Notes: generated from the letters alone by a model not told the origin. Numbered from the stretch's first letter, positions 25,172 to 34,178 are shown. The stretch is DNA of 42,094 nt from an uncultured Nostocoides sp. (GCA_937858995.1 CALLZC010000127.1:1-42094); one strand, 5' to 3'. Translations and numbers: made by a program.

Positions 25172-25671
25172 CGGCATACCAGGGCCCGATGGTGGACTCC
25201 GATGAGTTCCGGGCCGCGATGGGCCGCCTGGCCAGCGGGGTCGTGGTGCTCAGCGCCAACGATGGCCGCCATGATCACGCGATGACGGCCACCGCCTTCA
25301 CCTCCGTCTCGCTGGACCCGCCGCTGGTCCTGGCCTGCGTAGAGCGCGCGGCCCGCTTTCACGACCTGGTGCTCGCCTCGGGGGGATTTGGGGTGTCCAT
25401 TCTCGGGGTCGGCCAGCGCGCCGCCGCCGAATGGCTCGCCACGCCCGGGCGGCCGTTGGTCGATCAATTCGAGCGCATCCCGCATCGCCGCGGCGGCGGG
25501 GGAGCCATCCTGCTGACGGAGAGCATCGCTACCCTGGAGTGTCGAACGTCCGCCCTGCACCCCGCGGGGGATCACTCCATCCTGGTCGGCGAAGTGATCG
25601 CGACGACGCTCATCGACACCCCGGACGAGGCGCTCGTCCACTATCGAAGCCGCTACGGGAGCCTGGCATGA
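25168..25671 (+). CDS. Flavin reductase family protein
   Basis: A 167-residue FMN-binding split-barrel protein of the flavin reductase-like family, typically reducing FMN/FAD with NAD(P)H for a partner monooxygenase or detoxifying. Seen are FRAAMGRLASGVVVLSA, the flavin-binding TATAFTSVSLDPPLVLACV segment (about residues 36-54), GGFGVSILG and a C-terminal VGEVIATTL strand with the HYRSRYGSL ending typical of the family. ATG 25168 overlaps the mshB stop by four bases. No partner oxygenase is visible next to it, so the substrate system is unknown. Confidence 0.88.
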   Translation: MTAYQGPMVDSDEFRAAMGRLASGVVVLSANDGRHDHAMTATAFTSVSLDPPLVLACVERAARFHDLVLASGGFGVSILGVGQRAAAEWLATPGRPLVDQFERIPHRRGGGGAILLTESIATLECRTSALHPAGDHSILVGEVIATTLIDTPDEALVHYRSRYGSLA

Positions 25672-27386
25672 CCACAACGAGTGGGACGACCGCGGTCCCC
25701 CCGACCGGATCCGGGCGGCGTCGCCGGTGGCCCTGGGTGCTCGCCACCCTCGGTGTCCTGGGCGCAGCCGGATACACCGCGCTGGCCTTGAGTGCGGGTT
25801 CGACCACGCCGGCCGACACCGTCGTGGGCGGCGTTCAGGTGGGCGGGCTGACGCACGCCGAGGCACTCGCGGCCCTGCGAACCGGACTGCAGGACAAGGC
25901 GGCCGCGCCCATTCCGATCACCTTTGCGGACCAGAGCATCCAACTCGACCCGGCGGTCGCTGGACTCGACGTCGACTATGTCAAGAGCTTGGACGGACTG
26001 ACCGGTGCCACCTTCCACCCGGTGGCGCTCTACGAGCGCCTGACCGGCGCGCTCGAGCGCGACCCGGCGCTGCGCATCGATACGACCGCGCTGCGCCAGC
26101 AGCTCACCCTGGCAACGCAATCGATCGCCATCAAGCCGGTGAACGCGACCCTCGTCTTCACCGACGCCACGGCGGTTCTGACCCCCGCGGTGGACGGCTC
26201 GACCGCTGATATTCCCGGCACGATGGCCGCCCTCGAAGGCAGCTGGCTCAAGGCATCCCCGATCACCGGAGCCGTCGCAGTTGCGGAGCCAGACATCACG
26301 ACCGAAGAGGCGCAGCAGGCGCGAACGGAGCTCGCGGACACCATCGTTTCGGGCCCGGTCGCCATCACGGTGAACGGCAAGAGTTTCAAGGTGAGTGCCG
26401 CGTCACTGGCGCCATTGGTCACCTTCGAGCCCGTCGAGGGTGCTCTCGAAGCACGCTTCGTCGAGGACCAACTCATCGCGACGGTGCGCCGCGCGGGCAC
26501 CAAGGCCAAGGTGCTCACGGCGGGCCGCGATGCCGTTGTCACGTCATCCGAGGGGAAGTTCCGGGTCACTCCGTCGGTCGATGGGCTCGACATCGTCGTC
26601 GCCGGGACCGCCCAGGCAATCCAAAAGGCCGCACTGAGCACCGAGCGGGCCGTCACCGTGGCCAGCAAGGCCACCCCGGCCAAGTTCACGACGGCCGAGG
26701 CGAAGGCCTCGCTGCCCACCGGCGTGATCTCCACCTTCACGACCTACTTCCCGTATGCCGTCGATCGCACCCACAACATCACCCTTGCGGCGCGCGCGCT
26801 CAATGGCACGTATGTCGCACCGGGAGAGACCTTTTCACTCAACGCCCACCTCGGTGAGCGCACGGCAGCCAAGGGATATCGCGCCGCGCCGGTGATCTAC
26901 AACGGGCGCCTGACCAAGGACTATGGCGGCGGCATCTCGCAGGTCTCGACAACGCTCTTCAACGCGATCTTCTTCTCGGGAGCGCGGATCGACCAGTACA
27001 CCCCGCACAGCTTTTACATCTCTCGCTATCCCGAGGGCCGGGAGGCGACGATCAGCTGGCCCAACGTCGACAACCGTTTCACCAACACCACCAAGGGCGG
27101 CATTCTCATCACGACGAATGTGACGTCGTCCTCGATCACGGTGACCTTCCAAGGCAAGAAGACCTGGGACATCGAGGCGACCAAGGGTCCCCGAGTGAAC
27201 CTGACCTCGCCCCGGGAGATCCGTGACGACAGCGAGGGATGTGTTCCGCAGAGCAAGCAGGACGGCTTCGACGTCACGGTGGGGCGGATTTTCAAGCAAG
27301 GCGGCAAGGTGGTCAAGACGGAGTACTTGACGACGCACTACATCCCCGAGGATCTGGTGATCTGCACGAACCCGAACGCCGGCTAG
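25668..27386 (+). CDS. VanW family protein, membrane-anchored
   Basis: A 572-residue envelope protein. A basic N-terminus (GSGRRRRWPWV) leads into one membrane segment (about residues 20-42). An extracellular part follows with two repeats resembling putative peptidoglycan-binding domains (about 50-180 and 200-330). The VanW domain (about 365-490) contains HNITLAARALNGTYVAPGE, KDYGGGISQVSTTLFNA and SFYISRYPEGREATISW. VanW proteins are common beside cell-wall genes but have no defined enzymatic activity. ATG 25668 overlaps the flavin reductase stop (ATGA); the longer upstream frame is not coding. It converges on the GNAT gene with 21 bases between. Confidence 0.88.
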   Translation: MTTTSGTTAVPPTGSGRRRRWPWVLATLGVLGAAGYTALALSAGSTTPADTVVGGVQVGGLTHAEALAALRTGLQDKAAAPIPITFADQSIQLDPAVAGLDVDYVKSLDGLTGATFHPVALYERLTGALERDPALRIDTTALRQQLTLATQSIAIKPVNATLVFTDATAVLTPAVDGSTADIPGTMAALEGSWLKASPITGAVAVAEPDITTEEAQQARTELADTIVSGPVAITVNGKSFKVSAASLAPLVTFEPVEGALEARFVEDQLIATVRRAGTKAKVLTAGRDAVVTSSEGKFRVTPSVDGLDIVVAGTAQAIQKAALSTERAVTVASKATPAKFTTAEAKASLPTGVISTFTTYFPYAVDRTHNITLAARALNGTYVAPGETFSLNAHLGERTAAKGYRAAPVIYNGRLTKDYGGGISQVSTTLFNAIFFSGARIDQYTPHSFYISRYPEGREATISWPNVDNRFTNTTKGGILITTNVTSSSITVTFQGKKTWDIEATKGPRVNLTSPREIRDDSEGCVPQSKQDGFDVTVGRIFKQGGKVVKTEYLTTHYIPEDLVICTNPNAG

Positions 27387-27407
27387 AGGCCGCCCGGGCC
27401 CGGCTGC

Positions 27408-28400
27408 CTAGAGTGCTCGCACCAAGTTGACGTACTCGTGGTGACGCCGGAAACCCAGTTTCTCGTAGAGCGCCAGAGCCGGAGGATTGGTGACCAACAC
27501 CTGCAGGTGCAGTGCCGTGACGTCGGTTTGCGTTGCGGCAGTGACGAGCTCGCCGATCAATGCTGTGGCGACCTGGCGTCGCCGGTAGGCCGGGTCCACC
27601 CACATCGCGGCAATCCCGCCCCACCCTGCGCTGACACCCAGCCGGGCGACGCCGACGATCGCCTCGCCGGATCGCGCCGTGGCAAAAAACTGCTGCGGCG
27701 AGCCGGTGAGCACCGCTTCGGCAGCGTGCCCCGCCACCGGGCGATAGTGCTGGTATGCCGTGAGCCACTGCGCGCTTAGCTCGGGTTCGACGCGGACCGT
27801 CCACTGCGTCGGGGTCGTGCCATCGATCACCCGCCGCACCGCATCGGGAGGCGCCGTGAGAAAGATCGTGGAGTCGCTGCGGCGATACCCACGGGAGATC
27901 AAAAGCGATCCGAGGGGGTCCTTGGCTGGGTCAAACCCCATGGGTCCGGCGAGGGTCAGATTCGACGGGAGCGAGCGGACGGCATACCACTGCTCGACCT
28001 CGGCGAGAGCCGCCGGCCAGGGGAGTCCTGGATCGCCAACGGGCACAACAGAATTGGCGCGTGATGTGAATCCACCGGAGGCACGCAGCAGCCAGTCGCC
28101 GACCTGGGTGGTCTCCGTCGCCGGCCAGCAGGGCGCGACCAGACGGTGCAGGGCCAGGGGCTCGATGCCGCCGCCCACGACGCCGCGGCGGGTCGGCGTG
28201 CTCGCGATGATGCGCGTCGCGACAACCAACTCGCGCGGGATGTGCACGACTCCTCGGCGGGACTTCACGACGATGTCCTGCGGGGTGTTGCGCAGCACCG
28301 TGCCCACGACGTCGGTCAGCGCTGGCTGCCCGGGAGGGGGTGGCGGGTCGATGCGGTAGCGGACCGTTGCGCGGATGGGCGGGTCCTGCGCGCCGCTCAC
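27408..28400 (-). CDS. GNAT acetyltransferase with N-terminal SH3-like domain
   Basis: A 330-residue protein in two parts. The first 60 residues (ATVRYRIDPPPPGQPALTD, then GTVLRNTPQDIVVKSRRG) look like the small beta-barrel found ahead of the acetyltransferase in actinobacterial Rv0428c-like proteins. The C-terminal 130 residues form a GNAT domain with GIAAMWVDPAYRRRQVATAL as the acetyl-CoA loop (R/QxxGxG-like, here RRRQVA) and NPPALALYEKLGFRRHHEY as the end. The substrate is unknown. GTG 28400 overlaps the stop of the dienelactone hydrolase (GTGA). The open frame extends to 29174 but that part is only the shadow of the hydrolase gene. Confidence 0.85.
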   Translation of the reverse strand: MSGAQDPPIRATVRYRIDPPPPPGQPALTDVVGTVLRNTPQDIVVKSRRGVVHIPRELVVATRIIASTPTRRGVVGGGIEPLALHRLVAPCWPATETTQVGDWLLRASGGFTSRANSVVPVGDPGLPWPAALAEVEQWYAVRSLPSNLTLAGPMGFDPAKDPLGSLLISRGYRRSDSTIFLTAPPDAVRRVIDGTTPTQWTVRVEPELSAQWLTAYQHYRPVAGHAAEAVLTGSPQQFFATARSGEAIVGVARLGVSAGWGGIAAMWVDPAYRRRQVATALIGELVTAATQTDVTALHLQVLVTNPPALALYEKLGFRRHHEYVNLVRAL

Positions 28401-29101
28401 GCCGGCAGCCGCCGCGCGAGGAACGCCAAGGTCAGGGCCCACGCGATCGTCGCCGCCTCCGGGTGGTGGGTCACGAAGTCGGCATTGTCGAACGCGTGGT
28501 CCGCCCCGGGATAGGTATAGAACTCGGTGTCCGGTCCCTCGACCGCCGTGCGGATGCGGGCCACGGTTGCTGCGTCGATGTAGGAGTCGGCCGAGCCGAA
28601 GTGGTGCAGGCTGGGCATTCGCACCTGCGGGGCCAGATCCAGCAAGGCGGGCAGGGCGGAGCCGTAGTAACTCACCAGCGCCTCGGGCTTGACGTCCGCG
28701 CGCGCCGCGGCGGCGAAGGCCAGCCCGCCGCCGAAACAGAATCCGACGAAGCCCACCGCGTCGCTGCTGTGCGGTTGCCCTCGCAGCCAGGTGTGTGCGG
28801 TGAGCGCATCCGTCACGGCGGCGTCCCAATCGAGTCTCTCGACGAGCGCGAGACCCTGCTCGAGCATGTCCGGACCGTCGGCAACGCTCGCGGCACCGAG
28901 GCGCCAATAGAACTCCGGTGCCAGCACCACATACCCCGCGCGGGCGAGATCTGCGGCTCGCCGCTCGAGATAGGGGCTGATCCCGAAGATCTCCTGAAAG
29001 AGGAGGATCCCGGGTCCCGCTCCGCGCGGCGGCAACCATTGACGGGCGGGCATGGCGCCGAGGGCTGTGGGGATGGCGACTCGGCGCTCGGCGGTGCTCA
29101 C
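28397..29101 (-). CDS. Dienelactone hydrolase family protein
   Basis: A 234-residue alpha/beta hydrolase. The triad is complete: Cys122 in [10 protein letters not shown], Asp172 in FGSADSYID and His202 in PGADHAFDN; Glu37 of FQEIFG is the residue that assists the Cys in dienelactone hydrolases. A cytosolic hydrolase of lactones or related esters is expected, with unknown natural substrate. GTG 29101 is preferred because CATACT lies six bases upstream and the length then matches the family; ATG 29119 is an alternative adding six residues. It is divergent from fdxA and translationally coupled to the GNAT gene. Confidence 0.87.
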   Translation of the reverse strand: MSTAERRVAIPTALGAMPARQWLPPRGAGPGILLFQEIFGISPYLERRAADLARAGYVVLAPEFYWRLGAASVADGPDMLEQGLALVERLDWDAAVTDALTAHTWLRGQPHSSDAVGFVGFCFGGGLAFAAAARADVKPEALVSYYGSALPALLDLAPQVRMPSLHHFGSADSYIDAATVARIRTAVEGPDTEFYTYPGADHAFDNADFVTHHPEAATIAWALTLAFLARRLPA

Positions 29102-29107
29102 CTGGGC

Positions 29108-29113
29108 AGTATG
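29108..29113 (-). promoter_or_regulatory. -10 box of the dienelactone hydrolase gene
   Basis: CATACT on the minus strand lies six bases before GTG 29101, the same geometry as other leaderless genes here. Confidence 0.4.
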
Positions 29114-29212
29114 CGACATGCGCACGCCCCGCCGCGTCACCCGCCTCCCGGCCAGCTCGACACCGCGCGCCCACCGGCCCGCCGGGACCTCATCAGCGAC
29201 TGTCGGGGCCAT

Positions 29213-29218
29213 TAAGAT
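29213..29218 (+). promoter_or_regulatory. -10 box of fdxA, leaderless
   Basis: TAAGAT lies seven bases before the fdxA ATG (29226). There is no SD in the gap. Confidence 0.5.
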
Positions 29219-29225
29219 GGCGGGC

Positions 29226-29552
29226 ATGACCTATGTGATCGCCCTGCCGTGTGTGGACTTGAAGGACAAGGCCTGCATCGAAGAGTGTCCGGTCGACTGC
29301 ATCTATGAAGGCGAGCGCAGCCTCTATATCCACCCGGACGAGTGCGTGGACTGTGGCGCCTGCGAGCCGGTGTGCCCAGTCGAGGCCATCTACTACGAAG
29401 ACGACGTGCCGGAGCAGTGGGCCGACTACTACAAGGCCAATGTCGAGTTCTTCGACGACCTGGGAAGCCCCGGTGGTGCCGCCAAGATGGGCATGATCCC
29501 CACCGACCACCCGATCATTGCCGCGCTCCCCCCGCAGGTGCACGCCGAGTGA
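29226..29552 (+). CDS. fdxA: 7Fe ferredoxin
   Basis: A 108-residue ferredoxin with one 3Fe-4S and one 4Fe-4S cluster, a soluble electron carrier. Cysteines are at 9, 17, 21, then 40, 43, 46 and 50 ([20 protein letters not shown] and [16 protein letters not shown]). The C-terminal extension ([20 protein letters not shown]) is typical of the actinobacterial FdxA/FdxC type. The start [11 protein letters not shown] matches homologues, so the longer upstream frame is rejected. The stop overlaps the dapC GTG (GTGA), the same fdxC-dapC order as in M. tuberculosis. A perfect 14-bp hairpin lies 30 bases downstream. Confidence 0.96.
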   Translation: MTYVIALPCVDLKDKACIEECPVDCIYEGERSLYIHPDECVDCGACEPVCPVEAIYYEDDVPEQWADYYKANVEFFDDLGSPGGAAKMGMIPTDHPIIAALPPQVHAE

Positions 29553-30688
29553 GCCTGCGCTCACTGCCCGACTTTCCCTGGGACTCGCTCGCGCCGCTCA
29601 CGGCGCGAGCGAGTTCTCATGCGGGCGGCCTGATCAACCTGTCCGTCGGCACCCCCGTGGACCCGACCCCCCGGGTCGTTCAGCAGGCGCTACGCGAGCA
29701 CGCGGATGCCCCCGGCTATCCCCTGACGATTGGTCTGCCGCGGCTCCGGGAGGCCGTCGTGCAGTGGTTTCTCCGTCGGCGCGGTGTGCCCGGGCTGGAC
29801 CAGGCCGGTGTCATCCCGACCATCGGATCAAAGGAGTTGGTCGCGTGGTTGCCGACCTTCTTGGGGCTTGGCGCGGGCGACCTCGTCGCGCACCCCGCCA
29901 TCGCCTATCCGACGTATGACGTCGGCGCCCGCCTCGCCGGGGCCACCCCGGTGCCGATGACCTCACTGACAGGTCTCGGCCCGCTGACGTCGGCTACTAG
30001 ACCAAAACTGTTGTGGCTCAACACTCCTGGCAATCCGGATGGGACGGTTTTGGGGATTGGCCACCTGCAGAAGGTGGTGGCGTGGGCCCGGCAGCACGGC
30101 GTGATCGTGGCCAGCGACGAGTGTTACGCCGAATTGGACTGGCGCGCGGACCGGCCGGACGACGACCCGCCGACGACTCCGTCGCTGCTGGACCCGAGGG
30201 TGACTGGGGGGGATGTGAGCGGGCTGCTCACGGCATACAGCCTCAGCAAGCAGAGCAACCTCGCCGGCTACCGGGCGGGCTTCCTGGCCGGGGATCCGGC
30301 CCTGGTCGCGGCGATCGGCGAGGTCCGCAAACATGCCGGGATGATGATGCCGGCGCCGGTGCAGGCGGCCATGATCGCGGCGCTCGACGATCACGAGCAT
30401 GTCGCCGCGCAGGTGGCGACCTATCGCGCGCGACGGGAGCGGCTGCTGCCTGCCGCCCAGGCGTTCGGGTTGCGCATCGATGGGTCGCAGGCGGGGCTCT
30501 ATCTGTGGGCGAGCGCCGACGAGGACTGCTGGCGCACCCTGGAGCGACTGGCGGACCTCGGGATCCTGGCGGCCGCGGGCTCCTTCTACGGGGCGGCCGG
30601 TGCCCGGCACGTCCGGATCGCCCTGACGGCCACGGACGCGCAGATCGAGGCGGCCGCCCAGCGACTGGCCGGCAGCGCTCACGGCTGA
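29549..30688 (+). CDS. dapC: N-succinyldiaminopimelate aminotransferase
   Basis: A 379-residue class I/II PLP aminotransferase, making N-succinyl-LL-diaminopimelate from the keto precursor in lysine/peptidoglycan synthesis. The PLP Lys lies in [17 protein letters not shown]. Other marks are [25 protein letters not shown] and the opening [12 protein letters not shown] found in actinobacterial DapC. dapD and dapE, which act before and after it, are 3-4 kb downstream, which supports this substrate. GTG 29549 overlaps the ferredoxin stop. Codons 12-22 are made from the two arms of a perfect inverted repeat. Confidence 0.93.
   Translation: MSLRSLPDFPWDSLAPLTARASSHAGGLINLSVGTPVDPTPRVVQQALREHADAPGYPLTIGLPRLREAVVQWFLRRRGVPGLDQAGVIPTIGSKELVAWLPTFLGLGAGDLVAHPAIAYPTYDVGARLAGATPVPMTSLTGLGPLTSATRPKLLWLNTPGNPDGTVLGIGHLQKVVAWARQHGVIVASDECYAELDWRADRPDDDPPTTPSLLDPRVTGGDVSGLLTAYSLSKQSNLAGYRAGFLAGDPALVAAIGEVRKHAGMMMPAPVQAAMIAALDDHEHVAAQVATYRARRERLLPAAQAFGLRIDGSQAGLYLWASADEDCWRTLERLADLGILAAAGSFYGAAGARHVRIALTATDAQIEAAAQRLAGSAHG
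29583..29614 (+). terminator. Perfect 14-bp hairpin inside the dapC start
   Basis: ACTCGCTCGCGCCG (29583-29596), loop CTCA, then CGGCGCGAGCGAGT (29601-29614), a perfect inverted repeat. It starts 31 bases after the fdxA stop and lies within dapC codons 12-22. No U-run follows. It could attenuate transcription or stabilise fdxA mRNA so that ferredoxin is made in excess over DapC. Confidence 0.6.
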
Positions 30689-30783
30689 TTCACCGGGAAG
30701 GCTTCAGCGGCCCGCTGCCGGAGCGAATGAACCGCTGATCGCGCAGAGGGGGACCAGGGTCGTCGTCGCCCACGCGATTGCGG

Positions 30784-30789
30784 TAGTTT
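30784..30789 (+). promoter_or_regulatory. -10 box of gltA, leaderless
   Basis: TAGTTT lies six bases before the gltA ATG. The rest of the 107-base gap from dapC holds a small AGCGG/CCGCT palindrome near 30705 and nothing else recognised. Confidence 0.5.
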
Positions 30790-30795
30790 CCGGAT

Positions 30796-32094
30796 ATGGC
30801 TGACGACGTCGCGGCAGGTGCCCAGCTTCTCGCCGGGGGCAAACAACTGGAGCTCAAGCGGGTGCCCGCGAGCGTGGGTGAGGACGGGCTGGACATCTCG
30901 GCGCTGCTGAGAGAGACCGGGGATGTCACCCTGGACTCCGGCTTCGTCAATACCGCCTCGTGCACCAGCAAGATCACCTTCATCGATGGCGACAAGGGGA
31001 TTTTGCGCTATCGCGGCTACCCGATCGAGCAGTTGGCCGCGCAGTCCAACTTCCTCGAAGTCAGCTACCTGCTGATCTACGGCGAACTGCCCACCCAGGA
31101 GCAGGCGGACGCCTTCGACGCCAAGTTGCGCCGGCATACCCTCCTGCACGAGGACCTCAAGCTCTTCTTCAACGGCTTCCCACGCGACGCGCACCCGATG
31201 CCGGTGCTGTCCTCGGCGGTGTCGGCCTTGTCGACCTTCTATCAAGACAGCCTCGACCCCTTCGATCAGGATCAGGTCGAGATCTCGACCTACCGCCTCC
31301 TGGCGAAGTTGCCGACCATCGCGGCCTATGCGTACAAGAAGAGCGTCGGGCAGCCCTTCCTCTACCCGGACAACTCGTTGTCACTCACCGAGAACTTCCT
31401 GCGGATGACCTTCGGGTTCCCCGCCGAGCCGTATGAGGTGGACCCCGACCTGATCCGGGCGCTCGACCTCTTGCTGCTCCTGCACGCCGATCACGAGCAG
31501 AACTGCTCGACCTCGACGGTGCGACTCGTGGGCTCCTCTCAGGCCAACCTCTTCGCCTCCGTCTCCGCCGGCATCAACGCCCTCTTCGGCCCCTTGCATG
31601 GTGGGGCCAACCAGGCGGTCCTGGAGATGCTCGGCAATCTGCGGGATACGGGGGAGCAGCCGGCGGACTTCATGCGCAAGATCAAGAACAAGGAGACCAA
31701 TCAGCGACTGATGGGCTTCGGGCACCGGGTCTACAAGAACTACGACCCGCGCGCCGCGATCATCAAGGCGACGGCCGATGACGTGCTGGCCAAGCTCGGA
31801 GCCTCGGATCCACTGCTCGACATCGCCAAGGGGCTCGAGGAGATCGCCCTCGCTGACGATTACTTCATCGAGCGGCGGCTCTATCCCAATGTGGACTTCT
31901 ACACGGGGCTGATCTACAAGGCGATGGGTTTCCCGACCCGGATGTTCACGGTGCTCTTCGCCCTGGGGAGGCTTCCGGGGTGGATTGCCCAGTGGCGCGA
32001 GATGATCGAGGATCCAGCCACCAAGATCGGTCGCCCGCGCCAGGTGTACATCGGCGAGACCGAGCGCAACTTCGTCGCCATCGATCAGCGCTGA
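30796..32094 (+). CDS. gltA: Citrate synthase (type II)
   Basis: A 432-residue citrate synthase condensing acetyl-CoA and oxaloacetate, entry step of the TCA cycle. Length and the N-terminal beta-domain (DVTLDSGFVNTASCTSKITF) identify the large, type II form regulated by NADH in other bacteria. Active-site pieces are LHADHEQNCSTSTVRLVGS, GPLHGGANQAVLEMLGN and MGFGHRVYKNYDPRA, with the catalytic Asp in the NVDFYTGLIY segment. ATG 30796 is six bases from a -10 box. The repeat element at 32131-32214 lies directly after the gene. Confidence 0.97.
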   Translation: MADDVAAGAQLLAGGKQLELKRVPASVGEDGLDISALLRETGDVTLDSGFVNTASCTSKITFIDGDKGILRYRGYPIEQLAAQSNFLEVSYLLIYGELPTQEQADAFDAKLRRHTLLHEDLKLFFNGFPRDAHPMPVLSSAVSALSTFYQDSLDPFDQDQVEISTYRLLAKLPTIAAYAYKKSVGQPFLYPDNSLSLTENFLRMTFGFPAEPYEVDPDLIRALDLLLLLHADHEQNCSTSTVRLVGSSQANLFASVSAGINALFGPLHGGANQAVLEMLGNLRDTGEQPADFMRKIKNKETNQRLMGFGHRVYKNYDPRAAIIKATADDVLAKLGASDPLLDIAKGLEEIALADDYFIERRLYPNVDFYTGLIYKAMGFPTRMFTVLFALGRLPGWIAQWREMIEDPATKIGRPRQVYIGETERNFVAIDQR

Positions 32095-32130
32095 GCCGCG
32101 CGCCCGGCGACACGTGGCGTCCCCGGCCTT

Positions 32131-32214
32131 CTAACCTCTGCTAACAGAGGCTGCGCTCAGATCCACATGATGCAACCTGTGGGCCTGAGGCTAACTTCTG
32201 CTAACAGAGGTTAG
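32131..32214. repeat. Interspersed palindromic element, intact copy B
   Basis: An 84-base element with ends CTAACCTCTG and CAGAGGTTAG as terminal inverted repeats. Each end is itself palindromic (CTAACCTCTGCTAACAGAGG on the left, a full 24-base near-palindrome on the right, 32191-32214). Between them, CTCAG (32156-32160) pairs with CTGAG (32185-32189) and CCACA (32163-32167) with TGTGG (32178-32182), forming a hairpin. It lies between the convergent gltA and lysozyme-like genes and could double as a bidirectional terminator. The copy upstream of deoA (5214-5290) matches most of it. Confidence 0.8.
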
Positions 32215-32234
32215 TGAAGGCGCGAGCGCGGGGC

Positions 32235-33125
32235 TCAGGGCGCGAGGTGGAGCGTGACCGTGGTCCCGTCGGCCGACTCCTGCGTGTCCTGCCACACCAG
32301 GGAGGCGCCCGCTGCGGCGCGCTCCCATCGCTTGTCGGCGACGTCGACCGCGACAATGCCGTAGCGCTCGGCCTGCGCCACCGCCCAACTGGCGACCTGC
32401 CAGGCGCGGGTCGCTGAGCTGGTATGGACAGTGAGGGCCCCCCGGGACGCGGTGGCGCTCACCCCGAGCTGGGCGCCCAAGACCGCGCTGACCTGCGCCG
32501 GGTCGGCCGCGGCGGCCCGGCCGAGTCGGCAACCCAGGCCGGCCGGTGAGTGACCGGTCAAGGTCGAGGCGAGCACGCGACCCTCGCCCTCGTGATCGGC
32601 ATAGGCCGTGGGGAAGGCGCTGCGCTGCACTTCTTGGGCGACCTCGGTGATGGGCCTGCTCTCGTAGTCATCAACCTTGACCAGGGCGTCATAGAACGCC
32701 CCCGCCGCATAGGTCGGGTCCATGATCTGAGGCACCGAGCCCCACCCCTGAGAAGGGCGCTGCTGGAAGAGCCCCACCGAGTCCCGGTCGCCGTAGTCGA
32801 GGTTGCGCAGCCCGCTCTCCTGCAGGGCCGTGGCGAGCGCGATCGTCGCTGCCCGGGCGGGTAGCCCGCGCCGGATTGCCTCAGCGGTGATCGTGGCGGC
32901 ATGGCCGGTCTGCTCGGGGGTGAAGGCGAAGGTGCTGCCGCCGGCGCGCGCCTGGCAGGTTGGCCCGGACGCCCAACGCACGGTGAACAGCCCCAGCCCA
33001 GCCAAAGCGACCAGCAAGGCGGCAACGGCCGACCCGATCAGGAGCCGCCGCAGCCGGTAGCGGCCCACGGGCAACGGCCTGGCGGCGCGGGAGGTGCCGC
33101 CCGCAACGGGTCGCGAGCTGCCCAT
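32235..33125 (-). CDS. Lysozyme-like/transglycosylase-like membrane-anchored protein
   Basis: A 296-residue protein with a basic N-terminus (GRYRLRRLL), one membrane segment (about residues 29-50) and an extracytoplasmic region. TALQESGLRNLDYGDRDSVG with LFQQRPSQGWG is the part conserved in actinobacterial lysozyme-like or transglycosylase-like proteins; the Glu of QESG would be the acid. The second half (ASTLTGHSPAGLGCRL onward) is a shared C-terminal domain that may position the catalytic part. Peptidoglycan cleavage is predicted, not proven. ATG 33125 has an AAGGAG 13 bases upstream, rather far; a TTG at 33179 would add 18 Pro/His-rich residues. Confidence 0.72.
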   Translation of the reverse strand: MGSSRPVAGGTSRAARPLPVGRYRLRRLLIGSAVAALLVALAGLGLFTVRWASGPTCQARAGGSTFAFTPEQTGHAATITAEAIRRGLPARAATIALATALQESGLRNLDYGDRDSVGLFQQRPSQGWGSVPQIMDPTYAAGAFYDALVKVDDYESRPITEVAQEVQRSAFPTAYADHEGEGRVLASTLTGHSPAGLGCRLGRAAAADPAQVSAVLGAQLGVSATASRGALTVHTSSATRAWQVASWAVAQAERYGIVAVDVADKRWERAAAGASLVWQDTQESADGTTVTLHLAP

Positions 33126-33188
33126 GAGAGGTGCTGGCGCTCCTTGGTCGTGTGAGTGGGTGTTGGGATCGGGTGCCAACGAGGCGCG

Positions 33189-34121
33189 TCAGTCGTTGGC
33201 GTGCAGTGCCGAATTCAAGACGATCCCGTGTCCATCCCGAGGGCGGGCCTGCACTGCGCCCGTGACGGAATGACGGATGAAGAGCACATTGCTCTGCCCC
33301 GACAACTCGCGGGCCTTGGCGATGGTTCCGTCGGGCAGGCTCACCTTGGTGCCCGCCGTGAGATAGAGGCCAGCCTCGACGACGCAGTCATCGCCCAAGG
33401 CGATGCCCAGGCCCGCCTCGGCGCCGAGCAGGCAGCGCTTGCCGATCCGCACCCGTTCGGTGCCACCCCCGGAGAGCGTCCCCATGGTCGATGCGCCACC
33501 GCCGATGTCGGACCCGTCGTCAACGACGACCCCCTGACTGATCCGACCCTCGACCATAGAGGTCCCCAGGGTTCCTGCGTTGAAGTTGACGAAGCCCTCA
33601 TGCATGACCGTTGTCCCGCTGGCCAGGTGGGCGCCCAGGCGCACCCGGTCAGCGTCGGCGATCCGCACGCCGGACGGCACGACGTAGTCGACCATGCGGG
33701 GGAACTTGTCGACGCCGAGGACGACGACCGGACCCCGAGCCCGCAGCCTGGCCCGGGTGTCCTCGAAGGCATCCACCGCGCACGGGCCGTGGTTGGTCCA
33801 CACGACATTGGGCAATTGGGCGAAAATGCCCTCGAGGTTGAGCGTGTTGGGTTGCGCCAGGCGGTGCGAGAGCAGGTGCAACCGCAGGTAGGCGTCGGAG
33901 GTGTCCGCGGGGGCCGCATCGAGATCCACTGTCACCAGACGGACCTCGCACCGCACCCCCCGGCCCGGGTCGGCGGCGACCAGAGCGCCCAGAGCCTCCG
34001 GTGGTGCACTCCCAGCGGGTACCGGCCCGAGGGCTGGCTCGGGAAACCAGGTGTCCAAGGTGGTGCCGGTGTCGGTCACGGTGGCCAGCCCGTATCCCCA
34101 GGCCGCGCGTGGACTGCTCAT
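33189..34121 (-). CDS. dapD: Tetrahydrodipicolinate N-succinyltransferase
   Basis: A 310-residue left-handed beta-helix acyltransferase of the actinobacterial DapD type, transferring succinyl from succinyl-CoA to tetrahydrodipicolinate in the diaminopimelate pathway. The N-terminal [20 protein letters not shown] is family-specific. Hexapeptide-type coils run through [40 protein letters not shown] and [15 protein letters not shown]. The start is ATG 34121, eight bases from a TACGAT -10 box. It is divergent from dapE, sharing a 57-base promoter region, as in M. tuberculosis. Confidence 0.96.
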   Translation of the reverse strand: MSSPRAAWGYGLATVTDTGTTLDTWFPEPALGPVPAGSAPPEALGALVAADPGRGVRCEVRLVTVDLDAAPADTSDAYLRLHLLSHRLAQPNTLNLEGIFAQLPNVVWTNHGPCAVDAFEDTRARLRARGPVVVLGVDKFPRMVDYVVPSGVRIADADRVRLGAHLASGTTVMHEGFVNFNAGTLGTSMVEGRISQGVVVDDGSDIGGGASTMGTLSGGGTERVRIGKRCLLGAEAGLGIALGDDCVVEAGLYLTAGTKVSLPDGTIAKARELSGQSNVLFIRHSVTGAVQARPRDGHGIVLNSALHAND

Positions 34122-34129
34122 GGGCCCTC

Positions 34130-34172
34130 ATCGTAGGCGTGCGGCGCGCCCGGCTTCGTGGCCGGTTATCGT
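34130..34172. promoter_or_regulatory. Divergent dapD/dapE promoters
   Basis: TACGAT on the minus strand (34135-34130) serves dapD, with its ATG eight bases on. TATCGT on the plus strand (34167-34172) serves dapE, with its ATG six bases on. The two lie within 57 bases, so one regulator could control both. Confidence 0.5.
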
Positions 34173-34178
34173 TCCCTC

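Noticed and set aside
25431-25667. Upstream extension of the VanW-family protein
   Set aside because: It overlaps the flavin reductase gene in another frame; the ATGA junction at 25668 is followed by a normal basic N-terminus and membrane helix.
28401-29174. N-terminal extension of the GNAT gene giving a 588-residue fusion
   Set aside because: The extra part is the shadow of dienelactone hydrolase in another frame of the same strand; a GTGA junction marks the true GNAT start at 28400.
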